DNA of 39,154 nucleotides from Deltaproteobacteria bacterium (GTDB lineage Bacteria; Myxococcota_A; Polyangia; Haliangiales; Haliangiaceae), in contig JACCTC010000243.1 in the NCBI GenBank assembly GCA_013812655.1, forward strand, positions 1 through 39,154. The letters run 5' to 3'. Below, piece by piece: positions 1 to 11,412 of this stretch; within the stretch, counting starts at the first letter, position 1, and each line of letters opens with the position of its first letter. The notes under the pieces were generated by a model. That model ran no database searches and was not told the DNA's origin. It was given only the letters and a program-made list of their open reading frames with translations. The position numbers and the translations under genes are program-made.

Positions 1-592
1 CACGCTCGGTCGCATCGAGTGCGCGGCGCAGCGCGTCGAGCGCGGGCGCGGGTAGCTCCAGTGAAGGCAGCGCGGGCTCCTCGATCTCCGGCGGTTTCGC
101 CGGACCACCCACGCCGGTGCCGCCGAGCGCCCTGAGCCCGGAGGTTCCGACCGTCATCTGGAACCGCGCCGATCCCGATGCACCCGCGGCGGCGACGCGA
201 ACCTCGAGTGTCCAGCTGCCGCCCATCGGCAGATCGAACCGCGCCTCGTACCGCCCATCGCGCTTGCCCGATACCTGCGCCGTCCCACGCATCTCCGGCA
301 TCGAGCCCATCTCCGGCATCACGTGCGTGACCGTGACGTCAACACCGTCGACGGGTTTGCCGTTCGCGTCGAGCACGCGAACGATCAACGTGTTTCCCTT
401 CTCCCTCGGCGGATCCGGGTGGAGAGCAGCTTCGACCACGAGCGAGCCCGCAGTCGCACGTGTCAGCTTCGACGTCGCTCCGCCCGTGGACTCGCCGGTG
501 AACCACGCGACGAGACGCCGGCCGCCGATCGCGACGATCCCGACGATCACGCCGATGATGACGACGAGCTTGACGATTCTGGCGCGTTTCAT
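1..592 (-). CDS. Efflux periplasmic adaptor with YtkA/FixH-like domain (partial)
   Basis: About 197 residues are visible; the C-terminus lies beyond the left edge. The ATG at 592 overlaps the stop of the TolC-like gene in an ATGA junction, so the two are translationally coupled. Residues about 8-24 form one hydrophobic segment (signal anchor). It is followed by a beta-rich region of about 100 residues resembling YtkA/FixH-like domains, with a Met-rich stretch (HVMPEMGSMPEM) that could bind copper or another soft metal. A Pro-rich linker then leads to an alpha-helical start (ALDALRRALDATERV), as expected where the hairpin of a CusB/HlyD-type adaptor begins. With a TolC-like partner upstream, the likely role is linking an inner-membrane RND pump to the outer membrane. 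The adaptor part is inferred because it is truncated; the substrate metal is a guess. Confidence 0.6.
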   Translation of the reverse strand, partial: MKRARIVKLVVIIGVIVGIVAIGGRRLVAWFTGESTGGATSKLTRATAGSLVVEAALHPDPPREKGNTLIVRVLDANGKPVDGVDVTVTHVMPEMGSMPEMRGTAQVSGKRDGRYEARFDLPMGGSWTLEVRVAAAGASGSARFQMTVGTSGLRALGGTGVGGPAKPPEIEEPALPSLELPAPALDALRRALDATER

Positions 593-1950
593 GGCGTACC
601 TCGTTCCGGCAGACCGGGTACGAATCCGACGACGCGCGCGAGCGCAGCCCGCCGGCGGGACAGCTCGGCGCGGGTCATCGCGAGTGACAATTCGATCTCG
701 CGGAGGGTCTTCTGCGCCTCGACAACCGCGAGGAAGCTGCTCTGCGCGGCGGTGAATCCTGCGCGTGCCGAGTCGACCCGTGCGCGCGAGGCCGGCAACA
801 GCTTGTTCACGTACACGTCGACGAGCGCTTGCGCCTCGGCCACGCGGCGCAACGCCCGGTCGACCTCGACACGGATGTCGTCGACGAGCCGCGAGTCTTG
901 GAATTGCGCGCCCGCGATCTCTGCTTCCGCCTGGTTCACGGCGGCATGGCGTTTCCCGCGCTGGATCGGCACGTCGATCATGACGCCGACCATCCAGCGA
1001 TGCGCCGTCATGTCCCACATCGAGTTGTACGAGCCCATCAGCTCGAAGTCGGGATAGTAGGCACGCTCGGCGACCGCGATCTTCGCACGCGCCGCGCGGA
1101 TCCGCGCGCTCGCGGCTTCGCGCTGCGGTCGACGGCGGAGTGCGAGGTCTTGCAGCTCGGCGCTCGTGCCCGTCGGCGCCGATGCGACCACGAGATCCGC
1201 GGGCGGTGGAGGTAGCGCGCTGCTCGGCGCGCGATGGAGCAGTCCATTGAGACGCGCGATGATTTGATCGCGCTCGGCATCGATCGTGATTCGCTCGCGT
1301 TCGAGCTGTGCAAGCTCGACCTCGGCCTGGATGAGATCCTGCTGTGCGGCGCGCCCGGTGATGTACTGCGCCTCCGCGCTCTTCTTGATCTGTTCGAGCA
1401 GCCCTTTGTGATGAGCGTTGATCTCGAGTGCACGCGCGGCGACGAAGTAGTCGTCGTACAGCTCGGACGCCATATGCGCCAGCTCGAGCTGCACGACGCC
1501 GACCTCCGCGGCTTCGACCTCCGCCATCGCGAGCGCGACTTCGCCCGCGCGCCGCCGCTTGCCCGGGAACGGCAGCTTCTGGCGAACCGAGACGACGTGG
1601 CCGAATGGAGCGTCGCCAGTGATGCTGAGCGGCGCGACCTCGTACCCGACCATGGGATCGTCGAGCGCGGACGCCTGCGGGATCTCGGCGAGCGCAGCGC
1701 GCAGCGCCTCGCGTGCCGCGTCGACGCTCGGATTGCGCGCGAGCACGGACGCGACCACCGCTCCACGGTCCAGGTGCTTGTCCTTGGCGAACAGCTGCGC
1801 GCCATCCGACTGCGTCGCACGCGCACGGCGCGGCGCGCGGTAGCCACGCCACAACGCGTCCTCGCGCGCGCCTCCGCCCGCAGCGCAACCGCTCGCCACA
1901 GATGTCACCACGGTCAGGCCCGCAATAAGGCCTGGAAGTTTCGCTCGCAT
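589..1950 (-). CDS. TolC-family outer membrane efflux lipoprotein
   Basis: 453 residues. I chose the ATG at 1950 because it is preceded by an AGGAG/GAGG ribosome site and starts a lipoprotein signal (MRAKLPGLIAGL...VASGC, lipidated Cys22); the open frame upstream has no such signal. The mature part is long, Ala/Glu/Arg-rich and helical, with the two repeated halves typical of outer membrane efflux (OEP) proteins: a first helical pair with RQKLPFPGKRR, and a second with VGVMIDVPIQRGKR, the usual strand-to-helix turn motif of CusC/TolC proteins. It would form the outer-membrane channel of a tripartite efflux system with the adaptor encoded immediately downstream. The gene family is secure; the transported substrate is inferred only from the Cys- and Met-rich neighbours. 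Confidence 0.88.
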   Translation of the reverse strand: MRAKLPGLIAGLTVVTSVASGCAAGGGAREDALWRGYRAPRRARATQSDGAQLFAKDKHLDRGAVVASVLARNPSVDAAREALRAALAEIPQASALDDPMVGYEVAPLSITGDAPFGHVVSVRQKLPFPGKRRRAGEVALAMAEVEAAEVGVVQLELAHMASELYDDYFVAARALEINAHHKGLLEQIKKSAEAQYITGRAAQQDLIQAEVELAQLERERITIDAERDQIIARLNGLLHRAPSSALPPPPADLVVASAPTGTSAELQDLALRRRPQREAASARIRAARAKIAVAERAYYPDFELMGSYNSMWDMTAHRWMVGVMIDVPIQRGKRHAAVNQAEAEIAGAQFQDSRLVDDIRVEVDRALRRVAEAQALVDVYVNKLLPASRARVDSARAGFTAAQSSFLAVVEAQKTLREIELSLAMTRAELSRRRAALARVVGFVPGLPERGTP

Positions 1951-2085
1951 GATCCTCGTCTCCTGCGCCACGCACGTGGCGGTGCATTCGACCCGTGCTC
2001 CGAACGAGCCAAGTCGACCCGCGATGCCGATCAAGGCATCGTGCCGCCGCGCGCGAGCACATCCCGCCACGCGACGGCGGGCGGA

Positions 2086-2496
2086 TCAGCGCAGAATGGT
2101 GCGGTTCACGAGGTACGTAGGAATCGCGGATGGCGGCGGTCGCGCGCGCTGGACGCGCGAGGTCGTCGCCGTGCGAAGGGTCGGCGGAGCCGCCGGAGCA
2201 AGCGAGGTCGCGATCGCACTGTCGGGAGCGTGATTCGGTTGTAGTCGCTCTGACTCGCGCAGCTGTGGAGCCGCGGACTGTTCGCCGATCGTGACGTCGC
2301 AACAGTCACGCGCGGCCAACCGCGGCGCTCCGTCCGCAAGCAGACCCTTGGCTTCCTTCTTGGGACAGCAGCACGACGCGCGCACCTCCCCATCGATCCG
2401 GCACGCGTACGCGGCCCAGGCCGAGCGCAGACCGACAAGCAGCACCAGCGGCAACACCGCGGCTGCGAGCGCGATCCGGCGGAATCGGTGGGTCAC
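2086..2496 (-). CDS. Small exported Cys-rich protein of the efflux operon
   Basis: 136 residues from a GTG at 2496. This start gives an immediate signal peptide (THRFRRIALAAAVLPLVLLVG...AWA). The mature protein has Cys32, a CCCP cluster at 42-44 and a CC pair at 65-66, then a low-complexity Pro/Ala/Arg tail without structure signals. I know no firm function. Similar small C/CCC/CC exported proteins occur beside CusCBA-like genes in myxobacteria, so a periplasmic metal-binding or metal-sensing role is a reasonable inference. It is the first gene of the minus-strand group, 135 bases upstream of the TolC-like gene. A TATAAT hexamer ends 6 bases before the GTG and there is no ribosome site, suggesting a leaderless start. 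Confidence 0.6.
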   Translation of the reverse strand: MTHRFRRIALAAAVLPLVLLVGLRSAWAAYACRIDGEVRASCCCPKKEAKGLLADGAPRLAARDCCDVTIGEQSAAPQLRESERLQPNHAPDSAIATSLAPAAPPTLRTATTSRVQRARPPPSAIPTYLVNRTILR

Positions 2497-2502
2497 GGCT
2501 GC

Positions 2503-2508
2503 ATTATA
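2503..2508 (-). promoter_or_regulatory. Candidate -10 box (TATAAT) for the Cys-rich gene
   Basis: A perfect TATAAT on the minus strand is separated by six bases (GCAGCC) from the GTG start at 2496. Transcription would begin at or next to the start codon, giving a leaderless mRNA. No clear -35 hexamer is present at 16-18 bases. Confidence 0.45.
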
Positions 2509-2589
2509 CACGGCGGACGATTCCACGCATTCCGCGAGCGGTTCTCGCATCCAACGGGTCACGCAGACACAGGAATATCTCCCTCGCGA

Positions 2590-3375
2590 TCAGCCCTTCG
2601 TGATCATCACCTTCATCGTGATCGGCGTGTTCGGCGTGTTCTGCTCGTCCTGCGGCACGCGCGCGATCTGCTTGACCAGATCGACTTCCTTGCACTTGCC
2701 GAAGATCGTGTGCTTGCCGTTGAGCCACGCCGGGCCGACCTCGGTGATGAAGAACTGGCTGCCGTTCGTCCCGGGGCCGGCGTTCGCCATCGCGAGCGTG
2801 CCGGGCTCCATCTTGAGCTCGGGCACGAACTCGTCGCCGAAGTTGTAACCCGGACCACCGGTGCCGCGACCGAGCGGGTCGCCGCCCTGGATCATGAACT
2901 CCGGGATCACGCGATGAAACACGATCCCGTCGAAGAACGGCTTGCCGACCTCGGCGCTGCCCGTCTTCGGGTTCATCCATGCCTTCTTGCCGGTCGCGAG
3001 CCCGACGAAGTTCGCGACCGTCATCGGCGCCTTGTCGGGGAACAGCTCGCAGTTGATCGTGCCCATGCTGGTCTCGAACTTCGCGAGCAGCTTGTTGCCG
3101 CTGCCGGGGAGGTCCTTCGTGTACTCGGCGAGGTCCGCGGCGACCGGCGCACGCACGTTCTGCTCGACGGTCTTCGCGCCACCCTGGTCCGGCGGCGGCG
3201 GGGTCGCGGACGTCGGGTCCGGAGGCCGCGCGACCTGCCCACCGGCGCTGCCGGCCATGTCGCCACTGGCGGTGTTGCCCGGGCTGCCGACGTTGTCGGG
3301 CTGCTTGCTCTTGTTCTTGTGCTCGCAGCCGGCGACCAGCGCCAGCAGCAGGAGTGCGGTCGTTGTGCTTCGCAT
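2590..3375 (-). CDS. Cyclophilin-type peptidyl-prolyl isomerase lipoprotein
   Basis: 261 residues from the ATG at 3375, chosen because it opens with a clean lipoprotein signal ([17 protein letters not shown], lipobox LVAGC, Cys17). A low-complexity Gly/Pro/Ser linker reaches about residue 75, then a cyclophilin domain fills the rest. Characteristic segments are [38 protein letters not shown] (with the catalytic Arg in FHRV), [18 protein letters not shown] and HTIFGK. Cyclophilins catalyse cis-trans isomerisation of Xaa-Pro bonds. As a lipoprotein this one should act on proteins folding in the periplasm or at the outer membrane. It stands alone, with short gaps on both sides. A weak TTGCAG-17-CATGTT promoter-like pair lies upstream of the start. 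Confidence 0.92.
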   Translation of the reverse strand: MRSTTTALLLLALVAGCEHKNKSKQPDNVGSPGNTASGDMAGSAGGQVARPPDPTSATPPPPDQGGAKTVEQNVRAPVAADLAEYTKDLPGSGNKLLAKFETSMGTINCELFPDKAPMTVANFVGLATGKKAWMNPKTGSAEVGKPFFDGIVFHRVIPEFMIQGGDPLGRGTGGPGYNFGDEFVPELKMEPGTLAMANAGPGTNGSQFFITEVGPAWLNGKHTIFGKCKEVDLVKQIARVPQDEQNTPNTPITMKVMITKG

Positions 3376-3462
3376 GTCGCGAGGAACATGGCGCAAACCA
3401 CGGATCGCTGCAAGGCGACCCGGAAGGTCCTCACGCCAGCGTCCTGTCACGTCGGCGCCACG

Positions 3463-5646
3463 TCACATCGGCGCGCGCTGGCGCAGATCCGGCATCCCGC
3501 CTCGCCTCGTGATCTCGCGGACCGCAGGCACCGTGACCGCTGGCGCGGCCTGCATACGACCAGCGACGAGCGTTGCCTTGCCGTCCACGCAGGTCACGAG
3601 CTTGCCAGCGACGCCGATCCCTGTCGTCGCGAGGTCCGTGCAGATCGCGTCGTAGCTCGCGTCCGGGGGTGTCAGCACCGGGAGGTCCCCACCGCGGCCC
3701 GCGATCCCTTGCAGCACGAACTGTGGCGACTCGATCAGCGCGCCGCAGACCCGCCGTAGCACGTCCGCCGTGACACCAGTCGCCGGTCCTGCGAGGTCGC
3801 CGGCGATCGCGATGAGTGCGTCGGTCTCGGCTCCGTCGGCGATCGTCGGTTCCCCGATCAGGCGGTCCTTCAGGGCAACCACGAGATCGCGCGTGGTCGC
3901 GACCGTTCCCGACGCGCCGGCCGCCGCGACGAGCCGGTCGATGAAGTCGGAGTCGACCCAGCGGGGCTTCGTGCACGCGCCGTAGCGATCCTCCCATGCG
4001 AGGCGGGCCTGGAAGTCGAGGCCACGGAAGCCGCGCTCGCTGTTGCGCAGGAAGATGCCGACCGCGCGCTGGAACGGCACCTCGAGCTGCGGCAGCACGC
4101 CGTTCATCCGGCACGCCGCGGTGTGGGTCGTGCAGCATTGCCCGAGGTTCGTGCATGCCTGTGCGAGTGAGGTGCAGCTCGCATTCTCGCAGCCGCGCTC
4201 GCCGTAGTCGGGGAACCGGGTGGCCATCGGCGGTGCGCCCCACTCGAGGGCGGCGTTCGTCGCGGAGACCAGCGTACGCGCGTCGACGGCGGTCACCGCA
4301 TCGCCGGGGCCATTGCCGTGGCGCGCCGGGTCGGCATCGGCGGTCACCCACGGATCGAACACGGCGGGATAGGTGTACGGGTGCGCCCCGCACTGCGCCT
4401 CGGGCGGCAACCGGTTGAAGTAGTCGCTCGACACGATCGCGACGAGCAGCGTCTTCAGCGAGAACCCCGAGGCGACGTAGCGCGACGCGAGGGCGTAGAG
4501 CAGCTCGCTCGACGCCTGGTTGCGCGGGAAGTAGTTCGCGATGGTCAGCGTGGTCCCGGTCGCCTGCTTCCAGATGTCCTCGGTCGTCTTCAGGGTGACG
4601 AGCCACGCGAGCGCGACGTCGGGATCCGCGATCGGCCCGGTCGGTGCGCCGCTGGCACGCAGCCCGGCGAACCCACGCGCGAGGGACGCCTCGAGGTCGT
4701 GCACGGTCGCGCGCTTGCCGGTGATCGTGCCGAGCTTGCCATCGACGCCCGCCGGGTCATCGCCGAGCGAGCCCGGCGCCGCGAACGTGCCGCACGCCGA
4801 CGTCCAGCCCCACGGACGGCTCTCGCCGTTATCGACGAAGCCCTCGACGCGGAACACCGCGTGCGCGCGCTCGGCCGAGATGCCGGTCGCGATGCCGTAG
4901 ATCGCCTGTTCCGGGCTGCCCGGGACCGGCCAGTGACGATCGTGATCGGGATCGTCGCTGTCGGTGACGGCGCCCTCGCTGTTGTGACAGCCGAGGCACA
5001 CGCTGTCGCGGTGCAGGTAGCTGGCGTCGAAGGTGGCGCCGAAGTCTTCGCGGCGCGCGAGCTCGGCCTCGACGACGCCGACGTTCGCGGCGGGCTGCGG
5101 ATGCGAGATCAGCGAGAACAGCTGCGCGCGGTAGATCGGCGTCAGGTCGTCGAGCGCGATCGCGCTGCGTGCAAGATCGAGCATCGTGAACGACGCGCCA
5201 TCTGCAGTCTGCGCGGCGGGCTTGTCGCGGACCGCGATCGCGAGGGCAGGGCTGATCGTGCCGCGCAGCGACTCGTCCCAGCAGCTCTGCTCGCTCTGGA
5301 TGTCGAGGCGCTGGACGTGGAGCGCGTCCATGATCACGTCGACCCAGCGCTCCGCGAACTCGGGACGGTTCATGATCGCGCGGGCGACCACGTCGTTCGG
5401 ATCAGCCTCCTGCTCGACGGCTTGCGCGTAGAGATCGGCATAGACCTGGACCTCGGCCGCGCTCTTCGGGCGGCGTCCTGCGAGGGCGAGGAACGCTTGC
5501 CGGACGAACGAGGGCGCGTCGCCATCGCACTGATCGAACGTGCGGTCCTCGACGCCGCCATCCCCGTCGTCACCGCCGCTATCCTTGCCGCAGCCGGACG
5601 TGGCGACGGTCGCGAGCACGAGCGCGAGCGCGATGGTGGTCTTCAC
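3463..5646 (-). CDS. DUF1549-like lipoprotein with CxxCH heme motif
   Basis: 727 residues from a GTG at 5646, which overlaps the DUF1501 stop by 4 bases (GTGA) and follows a GGGAGGA ribosome site. The N-terminus is a lipoprotein signal (MKTTIALALVLATVATSGC, Cys19). Residues about 40-100 match the DUF1549 style (FLALAGRRPKSAAEVQVYADLY, then NRPEFAERWVDVIMD). A class-c heme-binding motif, CLGCH, lies at 217-221. A Cys-rich patch (CENASC...CTNLGQCC) follows near 480-500, and two further helical repeats of the same family style (FPRNQASSELLYALASRYV; WEDRYG) come later. Such proteins pair with Tat-exported DUF1501 proteins in planctomycetes and myxobacteria; their reaction is unknown. I infer a periplasmic, possibly redox-linked complex with the upstream-encoded protein. 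Confidence 0.72.
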   Translation of the reverse strand: MKTTIALALVLATVATSGCGKDSGGDDGDGGVEDRTFDQCDGDAPSFVRQAFLALAGRRPKSAAEVQVYADLYAQAVEQEADPNDVVARAIMNRPEFAERWVDVIMDALHVQRLDIQSEQSCWDESLRGTISPALAIAVRDKPAAQTADGASFTMLDLARSAIALDDLTPIYRAQLFSLISHPQPAANVGVVEAELARREDFGATFDASYLHRDSVCLGCHNSEGAVTDSDDPDHDRHWPVPGSPEQAIYGIATGISAERAHAVFRVEGFVDNGESRPWGWTSACGTFAAPGSLGDDPAGVDGKLGTITGKRATVHDLEASLARGFAGLRASGAPTGPIADPDVALAWLVTLKTTEDIWKQATGTTLTIANYFPRNQASSELLYALASRYVASGFSLKTLLVAIVSSDYFNRLPPEAQCGAHPYTYPAVFDPWVTADADPARHGNGPGDAVTAVDARTLVSATNAALEWGAPPMATRFPDYGERGCENASCTSLAQACTNLGQCCTTHTAACRMNGVLPQLEVPFQRAVGIFLRNSERGFRGLDFQARLAWEDRYGACTKPRWVDSDFIDRLVAAAGASGTVATTRDLVVALKDRLIGEPTIADGAETDALIAIAGDLAGPATGVTADVLRRVCGALIESPQFVLQGIAGRGGDLPVLTPPDASYDAICTDLATTGIGVAGKLVTCVDGKATLVAGRMQAAPAVTVPAVREITRRGGMPDLRQRAPM

Positions 5647-7151
5647 GCGGTCCTCCCGAGGAACTTCGTCATGGCCTGTTGGGCGGCCTGGAGCTCGCCG
5701 GTCGCGGACGGCGTGTCGGAGACGTTGAAGCCCTCGGCCGCGAACGGCCAGATCCCCATCGCGAGCAGCGCGGCCATCCGGTTCTCCGCCGGCGTCGCGA
5801 ACTTCGTCGCGTTGCCATCGCGCCCGATCGCGCCGGACACGCCCTTGTGCGCGGTCGTGATCGGCCCGCCGATGAACGCCGTCGCGTAGCCGTAGGGGTG
5901 ATGGTTGCGGCCCGTGCCGCCTTGTCGCCCCGGCGTTCGCCCGAACTCGGTGTTGAGGATGATCAGCGTGTCGTCGAGGTTCAGCTTCGACGGGTCGGCT
6001 TCGCCAGGTGCGTTGACGATCTCGGTTAGCCCCTTCAGCAAATTGTCGAAGTTCATCGCGGTATCGCGCGCGTTGTCGGTGTGGGTGTCGTAGCCGCCGC
6101 CGCCCGATGCCTCGCGCAGCCCGGTGTCGCTCACGCAGACGTACGACGCCGGCTCGGTCGGGTTGGTTAGCAGGTGACGCGCGGCCGCGAGCCCCATGTG
6201 CGGGATGCTGCGTCGCGCGACGCCACATGTTGTCGCGCTGCGGGTCTGAAACAGATCGTCGGGAATCACGTTGCGGATCGCGTCGACCTTCGTCGAGGTC
6301 GCGAACGCGCTCGCGAAGTCATCGGTGCGCGGGCTGCGCACGCGACCTTCCGCGCCCCACGCGAGCCGGCCCTGGTACTGGTCGCTGTACGCCTGCACGA
6401 GCGAGTCGTGGCTCGCGCGTCCAGGGCCGACGGTGCCGCGCTGGAGCAGTGCGGTGAACCCGGCCGCGTTGTCGGTCTTGATCAGCAGCGGGCGTGCGGC
6501 ACCGAGGTGAGTGCCTGCCGCGGCAGCCGCCGCGACGTTGTCGCTCGAGACACCGCCGGTCGCGAACACGTAGGCATGCGGCGATGCACGGTCGGGCGTG
6601 AGCCCGCTGTCGATCCGCGCGCGCTGGATATGCGTGCCGAGGCCGGCCGCATTCGGCTGACCCACGGGGCGTCCGGTCAGCGCCATCGGCACCGCCGCCT
6701 CGTGCGGCTCGAGCGTGTGTCGCTGGACCACGACGCGGGTGCGATCGACGATGTCACCGCGCAGCGCGAGCCGCGACGCGAACGGTCCGAGCTCGACCAT
6801 CGCGCCGTTCGTGTCGGTGCCGACCGGGCGCTCCGCCTCGGTCATCCCGCAGGCCGCGATCGCATTCGCGTTGGTCGTCGGGTACGCGTAGTACTGGGTG
6901 TTCGGATGTTGTGCAGCGTCGGGGCGACCGTAGTCGCGGACGAAGTACAGCGTCTCCCATGGCGACAACCCGCCGTAGAGGAAGATCTCGAGGACCTTCT
7001 TCGCGCGTTGCCCCTCGGGGATCTGGACGGACTCCGTGCCGGTCGGGAACGCACCGAACGAGGCGGCGCGCGATCGACCGATCCAGGGCCCGACCATGAC
7101 CGTTGCTGCACCGGCGCCTCCCGCCAGCGTCAAGAACGTCCGACGTTTCAT
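5643..7151 (-). CDS. DUF1501 family protein, Tat-exported
   Basis: 502 residues. The ATG at 7151 was preferred because it begins a twin-arginine signal (MKRRTFLTLAGGAGAATVMVG), the hallmark of the family. The body shows typical DUF1501 segments: LEIFLYGGLSPWETLYFVRDYG near the N-terminus, DTGLREASGGGGYDTHTDN with the conserved D-T-H, LIILNTEFGRTPGRQGGTGRNHHPYGYATAFIGGP, and KGVSGAIG. DUF1501 is structurally related to the sulfatase/alkaline phosphatase fold, but no reaction is established for it. Export folded through Tat suggests cofactor or metal loading in the cytoplasm. It is the first gene of a coupled pair: its TGA lies inside the GTG start of the DUF1549-like lipoprotein. Confidence 0.85.
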   Translation of the reverse strand: MKRRTFLTLAGGAGAATVMVGPWIGRSRAASFGAFPTGTESVQIPEGQRAKKVLEIFLYGGLSPWETLYFVRDYGRPDAAQHPNTQYYAYPTTNANAIAACGMTEAERPVGTDTNGAMVELGPFASRLALRGDIVDRTRVVVQRHTLEPHEAAVPMALTGRPVGQPNAAGLGTHIQRARIDSGLTPDRASPHAYVFATGGVSSDNVAAAAAAGTHLGAARPLLIKTDNAAGFTALLQRGTVGPGRASHDSLVQAYSDQYQGRLAWGAEGRVRSPRTDDFASAFATSTKVDAIRNVIPDDLFQTRSATTCGVARRSIPHMGLAAARHLLTNPTEPASYVCVSDTGLREASGGGGYDTHTDNARDTAMNFDNLLKGLTEIVNAPGEADPSKLNLDDTLIILNTEFGRTPGRQGGTGRNHHPYGYATAFIGGPITTAHKGVSGAIGRDGNATKFATPAENRMAALLAMGIWPFAAEGFNVSDTPSATGELQAAQQAMTKFLGRTA

Positions 7152-7274
7152 GCGCGTACCGTCCCACCGCGCCTCGCCCGACGAACCAGCCAACCCCTCA
7201 AGCCACCTCTCACTTCGAGGCGTTCACCACGCACACGCCATGTTCAAATCCGGCGGGAGGGTGGTGAGGCGTGG

Positions 7275-8468
7275 TCAATGCCAGAGCCCGATGGATACCC
7301 CGAGGTTGCGGTAGCGCTTCGCGAGATCCGTGGTGAGGCCGAGCCGGCCGCGCCGCGGCCCCCAGAGCTGAAACTCGAAGACCCGGAGCTCGACGCCGAA
7401 CGTGCCGTGCAGCCGCCCGCCGACGCCTGCAAACCGCTCGGGCTCCCAGTAGCTGCCGGCGCGCAGTCTCAGCCGTCCAGGAAGTGCCTCGACCTCCGCG
7501 CCGAGGCGTGCAGCGACGCTGGTGTGGCTGCCCGAGCGCTGCAGCTCCTGCATCCCGAATTTCTCGATCCCGTACCCCTGCTGGGTCGGCCCGGTGATCC
7601 ACAGATCGGCGGCGACCGTCAGCGACTGCTCGTCGCGGAAGTGGCCGCCGACGAGCTGGTTCCACGCCGTCGGTGACCACCGGTACGCGCCGCCGATGCC
7701 GAGCCGCGCCGCCGACTCGACCTGATCGGGGAGGATGTAGCTCGGTCCGCCATCGACCATGCAGGCCGCGGGATCGCACGCAGCGGCGCGGACCGTGCCG
7801 CCGATGATCGCGGTCTCGACCGACAGCCCGACGCGAAAGTCACGCATCCGCGGCGTCCAGGTCGCGCCGGCGAGCACGCCACCGCCCGAGATGTTGAACA
7901 GCTCCTGGTCGTCGGTCGCGACGATCTGGAACGCGACGCTCTGCACGCCGAGGCCGATCGAGAGGTCGACGCGCTCGACGAACTTCGCGACCGCGATCCG
8001 GAACCTGACCGCGCGGGCATCGAGGTCGAGCGAGCCGGCGAGTGGCGCGCTCTGGATCGTCGCGGTCGCGGCGATGCCCCACGTGCCATACCGCCCGCCG
8101 AGGCCGAGCGTGACCAGCGACGCGCCGTCGTCGTTATCACCGGCCGTCGGGACCACGGTGCCGTTGTTGTCGTAGTCCGTCGAGAACCGGCCATCGAGGT
8201 AGTCGAGGTGGTAGTCCCAGCTCCAGCGGTCGGTGTCGGTCGTCGGGCGAACCGCCGGCGCGCTCGCGTTGAGCAGCGTGCCCGCGGATCCGACGATCAG
8301 CGCGATCCCCGCACCACCCATGCCGACCATGCGGGTATCGCCGAGCGCGGTGCCTTCGTAGAAATCGATCGCGTAGTCGCGGCTCGTGATCGGCGGCTCC
8401 GCGCCAGCCGTCCCGAGCGCCAGCCCGAGCGGGCAAACGGACGAGATGACGGCCAGGCCCCACCGCAC
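7275..8468 (-). CDS. Outer membrane beta-barrel protein (FadL/OmpP1-like architecture)
   Basis: 397 residues from a GTG at 8468. A short signal peptide (RWGLAVISSVCPLGLALGTAGA) is followed by a Gly-rich segment (GDTRMVGMGGAGIALIVGSAGTLLNASA) resembling the plug-and-hatch start of FadL/PorV-type proteins. The rest alternates hydrophobic and polar residues in beta-strands (RMRDFRVGLSVETAIIGG, SVAARLGAEVEALPGRLRLRAGSY) and ends in a short aromatic strand (NLGVSIGLWH). It should sit in the outer membrane as a transporter or structural barrel; substrate unknown. It is divergent from the large histidine kinase with only 39 bases between the starts, so shared control is possible. A TATGAT ends 6 bases before the GTG, again implying a leaderless transcript. 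Confidence 0.65.
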   Translation of the reverse strand: MRWGLAVISSVCPLGLALGTAGAEPPITSRDYAIDFYEGTALGDTRMVGMGGAGIALIVGSAGTLLNASAPAVRPTTDTDRWSWDYHLDYLDGRFSTDYDNNGTVVPTAGDNDDGASLVTLGLGGRYGTWGIAATATIQSAPLAGSLDLDARAVRFRIAVAKFVERVDLSIGLGVQSVAFQIVATDDQELFNISGGGVLAGATWTPRMRDFRVGLSVETAIIGGTVRAAACDPAACMVDGGPSYILPDQVESAARLGIGGAYRWSPTAWNQLVGGHFRDEQSLTVAADLWITGPTQQGYGIEKFGMQELQRSGSHTSVAARLGAEVEALPGRLRLRAGSYWEPERFAGVGGRLHGTFGVELRVFEFQLWGPRRGRLGLTTDLAKRYRNLGVSIGLWH

Positions 8469-8507
8469 CGGACCATCATAGGCGCAAGTCCGCTATCCTG
8501 CGGCGGC
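8469..8507. promoter_or_regulatory. 39-base divergent promoter region
   Basis: On the minus strand TATGAT (8475-8480) lies 6 bases before the GTG at 8468. On the plus strand TATCCT (8494-8499) lies 8 bases before the ATG at 8508. Neither side has a recognisable ribosome site; both genes may be transcribed from their start codons. The -35 hexamers are not recognisable, and each would fall inside the other promoter. Confidence 0.4.
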
Positions 8508-11270
<2,763 letters not shown>

Positions 11271-11337
11271 TCCGTAGTCGTGGTAGTCAGAAATCTTAGT
11301 CAGCGATTGCCTCGCACAGGCGGCACGCCGATGCCGG

Positions 11338-11354
11338 GGCGCGCGCTCCGCGCC
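11338..11354 (+). other. GC-rich inverted repeat after the kinase gene
   Basis: GGCGCG and CGCGCC pair around a five-base loop, about 70 bases after the kinase stop. No T-run follows, so it is at most a weak terminator or pause hairpin. The rest of 11271-11412 holds three copies of TAGTC near its start and nothing else I recognise. Confidence 0.25.
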
Positions 11355-11412
11355 GGATCGTCGCCCAGTTACGCGACTCTCGCTGGCATCCGACGTGCTC
11401 GATCTCGGGCAC

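Noticed and set aside
2488..3759. Plus-strand open frame of 423 codons over the cyclophilin gene
   Set aside because: No recognisable domain, Arg-rich composition, and the cyclophilin on the minus strand has full family motifs.
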